Notes: generated by a model not told the origin, from the letters alone. 64,000 nt of DNA from Ophiobolus disseminans (GCA_010093685.1 MU006224.1:1348440-1412439), one strand, 5' to 3'. Counted from the stretch's first letter, positions 1 through 11,169 are shown. Numbers and translations are program-made.

Positions 1-321
1 TAAGCCTTTGCGCACTAGGCTTATCTATAAGATCTATGCATCACTAGCTACTAGACACCTAGAAAGAGAAGGAACATACAAGAGACTAGCAAGAGACTAC
101 TTCTAGCCTAGCATATCTAATAACATACGTCGCTTTGTCCGCAACTATAACATCTGTAGACGCATTAAGCCCTAGAGAGATAGGTTGCAAGGCTTCTTGA
201 AACCACTGCTACTCTCTAAACGCATCTAGAAAGAGATCTTAATGGACTTTATTAAAGGACTGCTAGAAAGCAATAGCTGTACAACACTTCTTATTGTTAC
301 AGATTAGTTAAGCAAGAATGT

Positions 322-619
322 TGTAAGAGGCTAGGCAGAAGACCGCAGAAAGGCTAGGTTTAACCGTGATAAATTCGATAGAGTCTATCTAGAGCTAGAG
401 AGCAGGCTAACTTTATAGCAGGCTGCTGGCTTCTAGAAGTTCTATATATATTAGCATTTGTCAGCTGTTAGAAGAACATATCTTGTTCTAGCTAGTTCTA
501 GGGTATTCTATAATGTTCTAGGACATTCTATAACGGTCTAGGACATTCTATAATGTTCTATAATGTTCTAATAAACCGAAGTGTATCCACTAAGGACAGC
601 AGAGGTCTAACCTCTTACA
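322..619. mobile_element. Solo LTR nested in the gypsy integrase
   Basis: A 298-bp insertion splits the integrase reading frame between ...LSKN and VILIPLKD. It begins TGTAAGAGG and ends CCTCTTACA, a perfect 9-bp inverted terminal repeat with the TG...CA ends of LTRs. It is flanked by near-identical 5-bp target duplications, AATGT at 317-321 and GATGT at 620-624. Removing the insertion and one duplication restores the codon order of the host element. No internal retrotransposon sequence is present, so it is read as a solo LTR. Confidence 0.75.
501..570. repeat. 20-bp tandem repeat inside the solo LTR
   Basis: Three consecutive 20-bp units lie at 501-520, 521-540 and 541-560, each built on ATTCTATAATGTTCTA with small changes. 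A half unit follows at 561-570. Units 2 and 3 differ at only a few bases. Confidence 0.85.
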
Positions 620-1744
620 GATGTTATCCTTATTCCCTTAAAGGACACTAGAGCAGAAACAGTTGCTTACAATTTCCTGCAGTATATAGTTGCCTACTAC
701 TAGCTACCTAATGCTATTGTCTCTAACTGTAGTACCTAGTTTACTAGTTATTTCTAGGCTATCCTAACTAAGATAATGAACATCACACGCCGCTTATCTA
801 CAACATGGCATCTACAGACTAATAGATCTACTAAGAGAATAAACAGCATTATTGAAGCCTATCTCCGCGCCTTTATTAGGTAGGGACAGAGCAATTGGGT
901 AGACCTTCTCCTAATAGCCTCAATTGCTATCAAAGGGCGCGAAGCAAGGTTAATAAGGGTCTTACCCTTCTTCCTTCAACATAGCTACAATGTTGACCCT
1001 ATCTAACTAGACATCTCTTAAGGACTAAACTAAGAAGAGCTAGAAGCATATCTGCGGCCTAATTATAACAAGGCATAGGCAATTATTAAGAAGCTTAAGC
1101 ATGCTTTTAACATAGCACAGACTACAATAGCTAAAGCATAGCAAGAATAGAAGCGTTAGGTAAATAAGCATAGACATGTGCCTTCTACACTGCAAGTGAA
1201 TAACAAAGTCTAACTCTCCTATAGGAAGTAACTGTTAAATAGAAGACTAAACAAGAAACTTGACTAAAAGAATGCTAAATATACAGTTATTAAGGTTATT
1301 AGCCTACACTTAGTTAGGCTTAACACACTACTAGGCATCTACAATGTCTTCTACATTAACCGCCTAAGGCTAGCCTCCTTAGATCCCTTCCCTAGCTAGC
1401 CTAATAACGACACTTAACTAGCACCTGTCCTAGTTAATAGAGAACTAGAATTAGAAGTGGAACAGATTATAGTTAAAGTGACCTACAGGAATAGGCTGTT
1501 CTTTAAGGTTAAATAGATGTAAGGGGTTGAACCTTAAAAAGGAAATAGGCACGACTACATGCACCAGCCCTAGCCAAAAGGCAGGCATAAGTTAAATCAA
1601 CGGTGATCAACTTGCGTAGTCGATATTTATGCAGCATGAAGACATGTGAGGCGTGACTGCGCCGCTCTCAAACCCACTAGTGGGTCCTGTATGGGTCTAA
1701 CCCATCACAATAGACTAGATATGTCCTTATAACCTTTAAGCTAG

Positions 1745-1958
1745 CGGAAAATCTTAAAGACATAAGGCATTTTAAAATTAATAGAACTACTAGGTGTTCT
1801 ATTATATAAATACACCGCAGATAATAGAGCTTCTGCCCATAGTCTTTTAGGCAATTTTGACTCAAATAATAGAGCTCTTATTTTATCGAATAAGGTTCTA
1901 TTAATACGCTCTCCTCCGGCCTTAGCCTCAGGATTAAAAGGAGGAGTAAACTAAGTGA
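1745..1958 (-). mobile_element. Ty1/copia integrase fragment
   Basis: The reverse complement encodes, without interruption, FTPPFNPEAKAGGERINR followed by TLFDKIRALLFESKLPK, then LWAEALLSAVYLYNRTPSS. This is the C-terminal part of the copia integrase core, including the E of the DDE triad context and the NRTPS motif, and it ends at a TAG codon. Only about 70 codons survive. It is opposite in orientation to the gypsy remnant, so it is an independent insertion. Confidence 0.8.
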
Positions 1959-2333
1959 CCTGGTATTGGTATTATTGACCTATGAACGTGGGTGCTACGA
2001 AGCTATACCTAAGCTCGGCCGCAAGTCGGACCGAAGCCGGATCGAGGCGGTACATTGGGCCTCGTTGAACGACACAACGTGTGTGTGCCCACCCTACATG
2101 AGTATACCGACATATATATAAAGAGGTATAGGGCCGCTGCACGGGAGTTAACTTTGCTGTGTTAGTTGTATAGATAGCGTGTCGAGGGTGGGTACGCTTA
2201 ACATCTTGCTGACACGAACGAGCGCCGTACTGTAGCTTTCATGACCAGCGAGGCACAGGGATGATCCGACGGCTACCTTTTTCGCAGTCTTGTCTGCGAC
2301 TGACGAATGCGACACTAGCTGTCGTGATTGCTA
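1959..2333. other. Intergenic stretch between retroelement debris and the GH3 gene
   Basis: No gene is seen. The stretch has a TATA-like run at about 2112-2122 (ATATATATAAAG) and TA-rich sequence. It could be leftover LTR or 3' flank of the beta-glucosidase gene. I found no second copy to prove an LTR. Confidence 0.3.
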
Positions 2334-4985
2334 CTACAGTCCCGACCAAAACCTGGTTTTCTCTAACGCAAGAGGTTTTGACAGGTGAGCACCTGAACTG
2401 CTGGTGCCCACCATGATGTTGTATGACCCTTCATGGCTGCACCATCTTCCACTCTTTTCTTCCCAAAAGCTCGTGTCTCGCAAAAGATCGATCGGAATAT
2501 CCACACCAACACTTTGTCCTGGTTCCACGAATCGTTTTGCGAATGCTTTGAGCTCTTTTACTGGTCTCTTTATAGGTGGTGAGACCGGCGCGACGTACAC
2601 CTGAATCACCTCAGCGCCCGCTCGAGAACCTGTGTTAGTCAGAGTGCAGTGTACCGTCAGCTGGTCATTGTTGCTCTGCGTCTGGACCTCAAGGCCCGAC
2701 AGCGAGAACGTCGTATAGGAAAGACCGTGACCAAATGCGAATAGCGGAGGTATCTCGGTCTGCTCATAGTATCGGTAGCCAACATAGACGTCTTCGCCAT
2801 AGAGCACACGACCGCCTTCTGAGCGATAGTTGAGGTACGTTGGGTTGTCTCGCAACCGTTGAGGAAATGTGAGCGGAAGTTTGCCGGAAGGATTCACTTG
2901 GCCGAAGAGCACATCAGAAATACCGTTCCCAACCTCGTTTCCGCCATACCAAGCATGTACGATGGCTTTTGCCTTGTCAGCCCATGGCATGGTAACCGGT
3001 GTGCCGCTCTGCATAACGATGACTGAGTTGGGGTTGGCCTCGAGAACACGACTAATTAGCTCGTCGGTATTCGGCGGGAGATCCATCGAAAGGCGGTCGT
3101 CACCTTCAGATTCCCATTCCGGACCCAGCCCAGCACATATGACGACCTGATCAACGCTGCTTGCCAACCGGACTGCGGCTTCGATAGCTTCCTGAGGATC
3201 AATTCTCATGCAACCGCCAAATCTCAGGCCACCGTGACCGAAGTCCACAGTACCAGGTGTCTTCCTAATACTGGTTTTGGCGCAACCCCATTGAACGGTA
3301 AGGCGATAAGTTTGACCCGCGACAAGATCCTTAGCCCCAGTCTCCTCTAGAGTACCAGAACCTAGGAAACTCGGTCCTGGTCTTTGGTTCTCAACGTTAC
3401 TAACAAGTAGTTCACCGTCGATATACAGCCGCCCAGTTCCTTGCACGCAAAGACCGAAGTCGTAAACACCAGATTCGGGCGCTATGAAATCGCCTTCTGC
3501 CTCAGCGTACCAGATTGGATTGAGATCTGGGTGGTCGTAGTCCAAAAAGAAAATGTCAGAGTTTTCAAGATGTCGCTCCTCGAGTAGTCTTCTAGTGGAA
3601 GTTGTCGGTGGGTCGTTGAAGAAGCGGAGAGTAAATCCCGGCTTGCCACTTACAGTGAGGTCTTTACCGAGCTGGGGCAGCATCTTAAAGCCATATGCTC
3701 CCTGCGCAAACTCTACTCCGCCAGTCGCAAGAGATTCGATACCTTTAAATGGTGTGACGGCATAGTATGCGTTGAGAGATGCACTCCCACCACCGCAGAA
3801 GGTGGCTATCTTGGCATTGGGGCCGATGACGGCGACTTTGCGTTGTGGGGAGAAAGGCAAGATACTATCCTCGTTCTTGAGCAAGACCATGGATTCAGCT
3901 GCTACTTTACGAAGGAACCGTCGGTCTTCTGGTCGGTTCAATTCCATTTCTGGTGCATCCTGAGGTATGGCGGCTTTTGAGGAGTCCTTGACCAACTTGA
4001 GAACAGCTCGTACGCGGTCATCTAGCTCTGATGATGAGACCTTGTTCGCAGAGACGGCGTGTACGAGCGCTGGTCCTCTCCACCGGGATGGGCCTGGCAT
4101 CTCGAGGTCGAGACCTGCATTGATTGCCTCGCTTGTGCTATATGTGCCGAACCTGGACGGGACTGAGTCAGTACAGTGATCGTGCCGGTGTCATAGGATG
4201 ATAGGTACGTACCAATCACTCATGAACAGGCCATCCCATTGCCACTCCTTCCTGACAATATCTCGTAATATACTCCGGTCTTCGGATACATGGATACCAT
4301 TGATCTTGTTGTACGCAGTCATCATCGCCGCAGGCTGTGCGAGCCGTGTCGCCACCATGAAGGGAAGGAGATATATTTCTCTCAAGGCGCGCTGGGTGAT
4401 GATAGTGTTGACGGCCATTCGTTCGTGTTCCTGGTCATTGCACACCAGGTGCTTCAGAGCTGCACCTATGCCCTTGTCTTTGAGGCCATTGATGTAGTGA
4501 CCAGCCAAAGACCCAGCCAGTAGAGGGTCTTCTGAGAAAGACTCAAAACCCCGTCCACCTAGTGGTCCACGCTGAATGTTGATGGTCGGGCCAAGCACGA
4601 CGTGTGCGCCCTTCGCGCGCGCCTCTTCGCCAAGCAGATGTCCGATCTGGACGGCTAGATCGGAATCGAAAGTCGCTCCGATGGCAGTCCCACAAGGGAG
4701 ACATGCAGAAGGTACGCTCCCAAAGAACTTTGTGCCACGGATTCCATTTGGACCGTCTGAGAGCCGGATAGAAGGGATGGAGAGCCTCGGAATGTCGCGA
4801 GTGTGCCAAAAGTCCTTACCTTATTGCGTCAGTAGAGCGTCGCATTAGACAGTGAAGTAGTACTTACCAGCGAGCAGTGATACCTTCTCATCCACAGTTA
4901 GCTGTTGCAGCACCTCTTCAACAGACCAGGGCGCGAATTTCGTGGGCTTCTGCTCAGCCAAACTGTCATTGATGAAGGGCGCCAT
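2334..4985 (-). CDS. GH3 beta-glucosidase with PA14 domain, probably intracellular
   Basis: Three exons on the minus strand (4985-4868, 4819-4213, 4152-2334) give 847 residues, the usual size for PA14-type fungal GH3 enzymes. The N-terminal GH3 barrel starts at once (EEVLQQLTVDEKVSLLAG, then RLSDGPNGIRG) and carries the catalytic nucleophile Asp241 in MSDW. The C-terminal GH3 sandwich starts near residue 327 (ESMVLLKNEDSILPF) and is interrupted by a PA14 domain at about 413-560. The acid/base Glu lies in the WESEGDDR motif near residue 591. An Fn3-like domain closes the protein from about residue 750. No signal peptide is visible after MAPFINDSL, so it probably hydrolyses imported beta-glucosides in the cytosol. 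It shares a 549-bp promoter with the divergent sugar transporter. All splice sites are GT...AG and keep the frame. Confidence 0.93.
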
Positions 4986-5534
4986 TGTTTGATGGATGTG
5001 TATGCCGACGAACTGGCACGGTGAAGCGGTCTATAAACGTTGCGCTGCATCTTGTCCGGCCGCAAGTCGATGCTCATCATTCCGACAGACCAACGTCTAG
5101 AATGGTGTCAGCTTTCCAGTGGGACATAAGTAGCGCTAGCGTAGCTATTTGACTGGCCTCAGACGGCCAAAGCGGCGCAACTCAGGGTTTCGCGATTCAG
5201 TTCGCGACAGTTTCGCCGCGCCGCGCTACTGAATTTCGCCGTACTAGTCAACTCGGAAATGGTTGCCGATTACTTAATTCCCCGTTTCGCCGCTTTACCA
5301 GTCGAATCTCTCCACAAATTCTCCTCACTCCGCAAAGTTCGTCTCTCGTGGCTTTTTCTGGGGTCATGCAGAGCACACTACGGTCGTAGGCGTCTGATTC
5401 CTGGGGCCGCGGCTGTGAGATGCAGTTATCGTTGTGACTGTCTGAACACCCTCAGAGTCGTATAAAGGGACCTTCAATTTCCCTTCTACCATCATACAAC
5501 TCTCATCTCTCTCAGTCTTTGGCATTATCTCAAT
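4986..5534. promoter_or_regulatory. Shared divergent promoter of beta-glucosidase and sugar transporter
   Basis: These 549 bp separate the two start codons. A TATA box (TATAAAGG) at 5461-5468 lies 74 bp upstream of the transporter ATG and is followed by a CT-rich leader. Candidate operators are two TCGCGA palindromes at 5190-5195 and 5202-5207, and an inverted CGG-N9-CCG pair at 5254-5268 of the kind Zn2Cys6 proteins bind. The neighbouring Zn2Cys6 gene makes co-regulation likely, but that is inference. Confidence 0.6.
5461..5468 (+). promoter_or_regulatory. TATA box of the sugar transporter gene
   Basis: TATAAAGG is found 74 bp upstream of the ATG, followed by a pyrimidine-rich leader (TTTCCCTTCTACC and CTCTCATCTCTCTC). 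Confidence 0.55.
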
Positions 5535-7273
5535 ATGGGCTTCTCCAAATCCAACACTCGTGGCCATGGCAAAGGAACCAACGAGGACCTCCTGTCCGTG
5601 TTGCCTGACAACAAACCATGGTACACAAAGGCACATCTTGTCAAGTTGCACTTTTGCATTGCATCGCTCATGATGTTCTGTGGGTTCCCCGCCATGCTTT
5701 CGTAGTCATCTCTTGCTGATATTAGACTAGCTTCTGCGAACGGCTATGATGGTAGTCTCATGAACGGTCTCCAAGCACTGCAACAATGGGATGCCTTTAT
5801 GAACAGACCCGTTGGTGCATGGCTGGGCTTCATCAACGCCATCTACTGGCTCGGAATGGGGGTATCTTACCCCTTGACTGTGATGGTAGCGAACAAGTTC
5901 GGCCGCAAAACCGGAGTCTATATCGGTTATATCTTTTTGTTCACCGGATCTCTTGCCGTCATCAGCGACAATCATGTGTCGTTCATCATCTCTCGGTTTC
6001 TGGTTGGATGCGCTTCCGCCTGGTTCGGTAACGCCGTCCCCCTTTTGATCAACGAGATCTCCCATCCTTCTTATCGTGGAATTGTTAGCGCCTTGTTCAT
6101 GTGCGGATGGTATGTCGGCGGGACCATTGCAGCTTTCGTTACTTTCGGCACACGTAACGTACCAAGTGACTGGTCGTGGCGAATCCCTTCCATCCTTCAG
6201 CTACTACTTCCTCTGGTTGCATTGCCAGGACTTCTTATGGTTCCTGAGAGCCCGAGATGGTTGATCTCTGTCGATCGCGTTGATCAGGTACGCCTATGCG
6301 CCTTCTCTACTTGTCCAAAGACGCTCTAGCTGACACATGCAGGCTCGCGACATCCTGACAACATCTCACGCTGGCGGTGATACTACCTCTGCCCTTGTTG
6401 AATACGAGATGATTGAGATCACCACCGCAATCCAGATGGAATCGACCCTCGCGGATGCTAGCTACATGGAGCTGTGGAAGACACCAGGAAATCGACGCCG
6501 GCTTCTCATATCCGTCTCTTTGGGAATATTTTCGCAGTGGTGTGGTAATGGTGTTGTCTCTTACTACCTCGCAATCGTTCTCAGGACAGTGGGAGTAACA
6601 AGTGTCACCCACCAGACGTTGATTGCTGGCCTTCTGCAGGTCTGGAATCTCATATTTGCCAGCGCCGCAGCCTTCAGTGTCGATAGGCTTGGCCGAAGAC
6701 CACTTTTCCTTGCCTCCGCTGGTATCATGCTCGTCGGATATATCCTTGTCACGGCGCTCAGTGGTTCGTTCGCGGAAACAGGCAGCCCTGGCACGGGTAT
6801 CGCTGTAATCCCCTTCCTCTTCGTATTCTTCGCTGGATACGACATCGCACTGTAAGTATTGACCGCATGCGCTTCTCTTTTGACTATGACTAATCATGCT
6901 CCAAAGGACACCCTTTCTCACGGCCTACCCCTGCGAGATCTGGCCATTCAGGCTACGTTCCCATGGCCTCACTATCACGTGGATTACCGTGGTCGTTGCC
7001 AACTTCTTCAACACTTTTGTGAACCCGATCGCCCTCGAAAGCATTGGATGGAAATATTACTTCGTCTTCGTTGTGGTTCTTGTTGTCATGGGATTGACGG
7101 TGTTCTTCTTTTATCCAGAGACCCGCGGCTACACCTTAGAACACATGGCGGTGATCTTCGACGGCGAGAATGCGGCACCGCCATCTGCGGAGACGGCACA
7201 GCGCGCATATAGTGTTACGGAGAAGGGAGCGAAGGAAGAGTTTTCGTCGACACTACATGAAGAGAAGGTCTGA
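5535..7273 (+). CDS. MFS sugar transporter (sugar porter family, lactose/cellodextrin-permease-like)
   Basis: Four exons (5535-5679, 5731-6287, 6343-6851, 6907-7273) encode 525 residues, normal for the family, with about 12 membrane segments. Hallmarks are the early SSANGYDGSLMNGLQAL stretch, NKFGRKTG in the first A-like motif, PESPRWLIS at the end of the N-half, RLGRRPLFLAS in the second half, and PETRGYTLEHM at the C-end. The NGYDG type is found among fungal disaccharide permeases (lactose and cellodextrin). The substrate cannot be fixed from sequence. Its partner across the shared promoter is a cytosolic-looking beta-glucosidase, so uptake of a beta-linked glucoside for internal hydrolysis is the simplest role. 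Confidence 0.92.
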
Positions 7274-7454
7274 GCGACAACACAATAGGACAATCAAGTC
7301 TCAGAAATAAGACTGAGTGTCTTACCTCTTATGCCGGGGGATGTGTCGGATTGAAACCATCATGTACTGTAGTGCGACACCATGGAAGGAGTAATAAGTG
7401 GTCGCTAGCGTCAGGGACATAATATGAATCAGATTGATTCGGGTAGACAGGAAC

Positions 7455-9113
7455 TCAAACGTTCCTCTTGCCAGTGTCCACCCAGCTTTGAAGATTGGCT
7501 GTGTTTACAGTCTCGCTGACATCTAGACGGGCCATGATCTCAACGAAGTCCTGAACATGGCTCTGTGCTCGTTTCGCAGAGAGATCTGTCAACAGAAATG
7601 GACAAGCTAGTAGCCCGACAGCAACATCTCTGACCTTATAGACAAGGTGCAGGCCGTTAGGCTCAACGTCCTCTTGCGATGTGTTGTGCAACACATGCAA
7701 AAGTTGACTGGAGATGACTTCTCGGTCGGCCCAATTCTCCTCGGGGGACGTGAGGGAATCCAGTTGATCCAGCAAAATGCTTTGTAACCACAAATGTGTG
7801 ACGTGTATATTTGCGCGCAGTGTCGCGAGTTGGGATGGCGATATCGACGCCTGGCTCATATCTCCGGGTAGCAGCATCCATTGTCGGAAATGTACCGGTG
7901 CGTCATCTAGAGCATATTTTAGTTCTCGCAGTCTAGCCTTGAGATGGGCCACTTGTGCACTGGGCGAGTGCGAACGACAGCATAAGCAATCGGTCGTGTC
8001 GACACTGTTTGGATTCGCAAGTGCATACCAAAAGATGCGGGAATGAACCACAAATCCCATGGTTAAACTCGGGCCGGGATGAGGCGATGGAATGATTTGA
8101 TGAGTCGAAATATGCTCGTCGTCAACTTCCACGGGTATCAAGCTCCCGAGGCTGATGGATTCCAAAGTGGCGTGATCCAGATAGGTCAGGCGTTCTTTAC
8201 GAAGATTCTGGATTTGGGCGTGGATATAGCCATAGAATAAAAGCCAAAATGCCTTTTTTCGGAGTTGTGTCTCGATACAATCTAGGTCCATATATTGCTC
8301 AATGCGATGCAGGTCTAACAAGCGCCCGAGTTGCATGCATTCGACTTCGACCATGCGAGCGCGGTTGTGCTCACCAACCTGGAAAAATGCGATGGACATG
8401 AGATAAGATGCTGCCCATTTCTGATGGCCAATTTCGTCGAAGAAGGTCGGTCCTCGAAGGCTCATGAGCAGATCATGACATCTATTTATGACCTCGACTC
8501 GAGATTGAGCCCATAATGACCCGGTGTGGAGGCCGCGGTACGTCTCGAACCTACTGCGAAATATCGCCACCATGACCGCGCACAAGGCTACTACGAGGCC
8601 GAGGAAGTCACTATCGTAAGCGTCCCTGTTTTCATCTAGGTCACGGCGGAATGAGGGGCGATGAACGACGGGAATGAGACAGTATAGAGATTCGAGGTAG
8701 TCGTGCATTAGAACGCGAAGTAATTCTCGTGAGCAGATGCTGTCGGTGAGAAAGATGTTGTGGGTGGTGATCATTGGCGAAGCACGGCTTGAGGGCGACA
8801 GGTAGGCTACTTCGTTCGCAGTTACATCGCTACTTCCGTCTTCGAGTCCCGTCTTGCGTTTGCTGCAGGTTTTTTTAGACTAGCAGAAACGACACTCTGC
8901 GAACAGAGGTACGTACTGTTTGGGACCTCGCTTGCGCGACTGTATGTCGAAGGTGCAATTAATTGCGAGTCGGTGACACCGTGTACAAGCTGCAACAGTT
9001 GGCGGCATTAACGCACTCACATCGCAGCGAACTTTGCGAAGCCGACACGCGTCACACGCTTTTAAGGCTGGAGCCTTATAAACGCCTCCTTCGTTATAGC
9101 AATTAGAAGGCAT
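7455..9113 (-). CDS. Zn2Cys6 transcription factor with fungal_trans domain
   Basis: Two exons (9113-8917 and 8862-7455) give 534 residues. The binuclear cluster is complete: Cys20, 23, 30, 43, 46 and 53 with spacing C-x2-C-x6-C-x12-C-x2-C-x6-C, followed by a basic linker (SRKRGPK). The middle-homology region starts where exon 2 reads LLRVLMHDYLESLYCLIPVV and HRPSFRRDLDENRD. The 54-bp intron has a GTACGT donor and TGCAG acceptor and joins the frames. I chose the ATG at 9113. The frame stays open to 9254, but that extension is a hydrophobic stretch not expected before this cluster. It is convergent with the transporter (181 bp apart), so a regulator of the beta-glucosidase/transporter pair is plausible but unproven. 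Confidence 0.88.
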
Positions 9114-9410
9114 AGGAAAGAGTGCTTGATGCTGCTGCGTCGAGGTAGCCGAGGTTCGCAAGGTTGCTGTCACAAATCCTCCAGAGCCCCGCGTAAGTAA
9201 GAGACTTAAGTAGAAGCTAGCTACTAGTAGCTCTAGCGCAACTTTGCTTTGCATAGAGTAGCTCTGTGTCTGCTAAACGGAGCCGTTCTAGAGAAGCAAG
9301 ATCTTTGATCGACCTCAGAGAATAGTCAGACTCTAGATCCAGAACTTATAGGTCCAACATGGCGTGACAAGGACTCAAAAGATGTTGTGTGCTCGTCAAC
9401 AGCATCCCCT

Positions 9411-10769
9411 TCAAGCCATGGCCAAACCAATCCTGTTCAAACAAACGGGCTCTACGACCCTCGCATCAGGGTCACACTGACACCTACACCCCACCTCTTC
9501 CCTTCCCTCGATCTTCCCGTGCCCTTTCCCACTGATCCCCGGTGGCATGCCAAATCCCCTCTTCTTCTCCTCTTGCGTGCTCTGAAAAGTACAATACTGC
9601 AGCCCATCATGTATATACCCTAGGTCCGAGAAGTGGTGCAGCTCCTCTGGCTTGAGTAGCATAGCAGCCGCGAGCGAATGTACAGGTGCGTCACCCCACC
9701 TTTCATAGTAAAATCCTCCATCCTTATCCAAGTACTCAAAAACCTTGCGATACGCGTCCGATCGGAAAAAGTCCAGGTCCGCAATCTCGAAATTGCTCCA
9801 GAAATGACACATGTTCCACAGATCGCCGTTGCCGTCTCTGTTCCTCAGCCAAGCGAGAGCTCGACGGAATGGCCACGGCATGTACGATGCATCGATCATG
9901 GCGGTCCACAGCGGTGATGTGGGGAGGTAGTGGGCGGATTTGAAATCGGAGAGTTTGCGGAAGAGGGAGGGGACGGTTTGGCCGCGTTCCCAGAGGGCGA
10001 TATTGTAGCCGTAGCGCTTCTTGTGGGCTTGCATGGACACGAAGGGGTCGTAGGTAAGGGCGCAGGTGAAGCGGATGTTTGGCTCGACACGCCAGTAGTA
10101 CTTGTAGGGAAGGAGGGCGGGGTGGTCGAAGAAGAAACTGATTGTATACGTCAGAAATATGCCCAAGAGGTCTTCGAGATAGGAGGGTATGGCAGGTGGG
10201 TTGAACAGTGCAACGTACCCGGACTGGAAGCGACACATATGGTGATAACTCTCGAGCCCGCCGTACTGTATCTTCTTGTCCTTCATCACTTGCATGTTTG
10301 CCTTTGCCTTGTCCTGATCAATCCAGTCTGGATATCCCCACATTTTCTTTGGTATCTGTTTAAACTCCACGTTCCCTTCCTTGCCTACCGCCTGCCCAAC
10401 CTTCTCCTTGAACTCCTCACTCCACTCCTCATCATTCAAGAACACCCATGGGTATCCAAAATTATCGTTGAATTGTTCTTGTACGCTTCGCACACTGGCT
10501 GTCGCGCCATCGACTTCGGAATTACGGGCTAACATCAAGAGGACGGCGGATGCGCGCGCGGTATTGTTCAGGACGGGGTCCTGACAGCCTGCGTAGAACG
10601 GCGCATCGAGAGGCTCTGCCGGACGCGTGACAGCATAGTTTCGCACGTGGACGCAAACTTCTAGTAGCAATAAGGATGCAGCGAACGCAATCAACTTCCA
10701 GTGCGAGGTTATTGTGCGGTACAAGGCGCGTAACCGATGGCGCGTAGGACGGGGTAAGGGCATAGACAA
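9411..10769 (-). CDS. GT15 alpha-1,2-mannosyltransferase (KRE2/MNT1/KTR family)
   Basis: A type II Golgi membrane protein with a short basic tail and one membrane anchor at about residues 24-42 (LIAFAASLLLLEVCVHV). The GT15 catalytic domain includes ASAVLLMLARNSEV, YPWVFLNDEEW, SYHHMCRFQSG, YKYYWRVEP and HFWSNFEIADLDFF. These enzymes extend N- and O-linked mannans using GDP-mannose. The uninterrupted frame is 452 codons, but 10218-10138 is an 81-bp GTACGT...CAG intron in frame. Removing it joins RFQSG directly to FFFDHPALLPYKYYW, as in the family, for a 425-residue protein. The C-terminus has the usual CRCQC cysteine cluster. Which paralogue it is cannot be told. Confidence 0.92.
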   Translation of the reverse strand: MSMPLPRPTRHRLRALYRTITSHWKLIAFAASLLLLEVCVHVRNYAVTRPAEPLDAPFYAGCQDPVLNNTARASAVLLMLARNSEVDGATASVRSVQEQFNDNFGYPWVFLNDEEWSEEFKEKVGQAVGKEGNVEFKQIPKKMWGYPDWIDQDKAKANMQVMKDKKIQYGGLESYHHMCRFQSGYVALFNPPAIPSYLEDLLGIFLTYTISFFFDHPALLPYKYYWRVEPNIRFTCALTYDPFVSMQAHKKRYGYNIALWERGQTVPSLFRKLSDFKSAHYLPTSPLWTAMIDASYMPWPFRRALAWLRNRDGNGDLWNMCHFWSNFEIADLDFFRSDAYRKVFEYLDKDGGFYYERWGDAPVHSLAAAMLLKPEELHHFSDLGYIHDGLQYCTFQSTQEEKKRGFGMPPGISGKGHGKIEGREEVGCRCQCDPDARVVEPVCLNRIGLAMA

Positions 10770-11169
10770 CTAAGTAGCGACGACACGCGCATCTGTGCAA
10801 CCCAGACTAAAGCACCCAGAAAAGAAGCCTCGCTTTCAAAAGACGATGCAAAGAGGTGGGGTGGGACGGACTGATGACCCGCGACGAAGGTCGCTGACTG
10901 AACGCGGTCCGGCAACTCCCCGAATTTTGGCTTGGGTCGCTTGCCAACAGCCGAAGATTTGGTTGGACACCTAAAGCTCCTAAATATGCACAAGCTAATC
11001 TTGATTATTTCAGATCTAGCTCCTAGATAGGGATTAAGTCTTACTTGTGTATAGTTTAATCACGACTGTGGTTAAAATTGTAATGCATAAGTGTTTGGAA
11101 CCTTTCTTGCAACTATAAAGCTACCTAGGTCGGCAAGCGCCTACTATCTTAAATCGACCCTATGTACAG
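10770..11169. other. Intergenic, AT-rich in its second half
   Basis: This holds the 5' flank of the mannosyltransferase and the 3' flank of the BLI-3-like gene. The stretch from about 10975 to 11160 is clearly AT-richer than its surroundings. No gene or repeat is recognised. Confidence 0.4.

Larger units (their letters stand above)
1..1530 (+). mobile_element. Decayed Ty3/gypsy (chromovirus) polyprotein fragment, RIP-like
   Basis: Plus-strand translation gives integrase pieces broken by TAG stops. Near 130-180 the zinc-binding end reads like RFVRNYNICRRIKP. From 241 the core reads MDFIKGLLESNS then LLIVTD-stop-LSKNV. After an inserted LTR it resumes at 625 with ILIPLKDTRAETVA, then RRLSTTWHLQTNRSTKRIN near 790-845 and IEAYLRAFIR near 855-880. 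At about 1450-1530 a chromodomain-like stretch (VEQIIVKVTYRNRLFFKVK) follows. That order is typical of chromoviruses. Stops are almost all TAG and TpA is very common, as expected from C-to-T RIP at CpA. No intact frame remains, and the fragment runs off the left edge. Confidence 0.85.

Noticed and set aside
9114..9254. N-terminal extension of the Zn2Cys6 factor to the upstream in-frame start
   Set aside because: The extra 47 residues form a hydrophobic segment that is not expected before a zinc cluster. The ATG at 9113 gives the normal layout.
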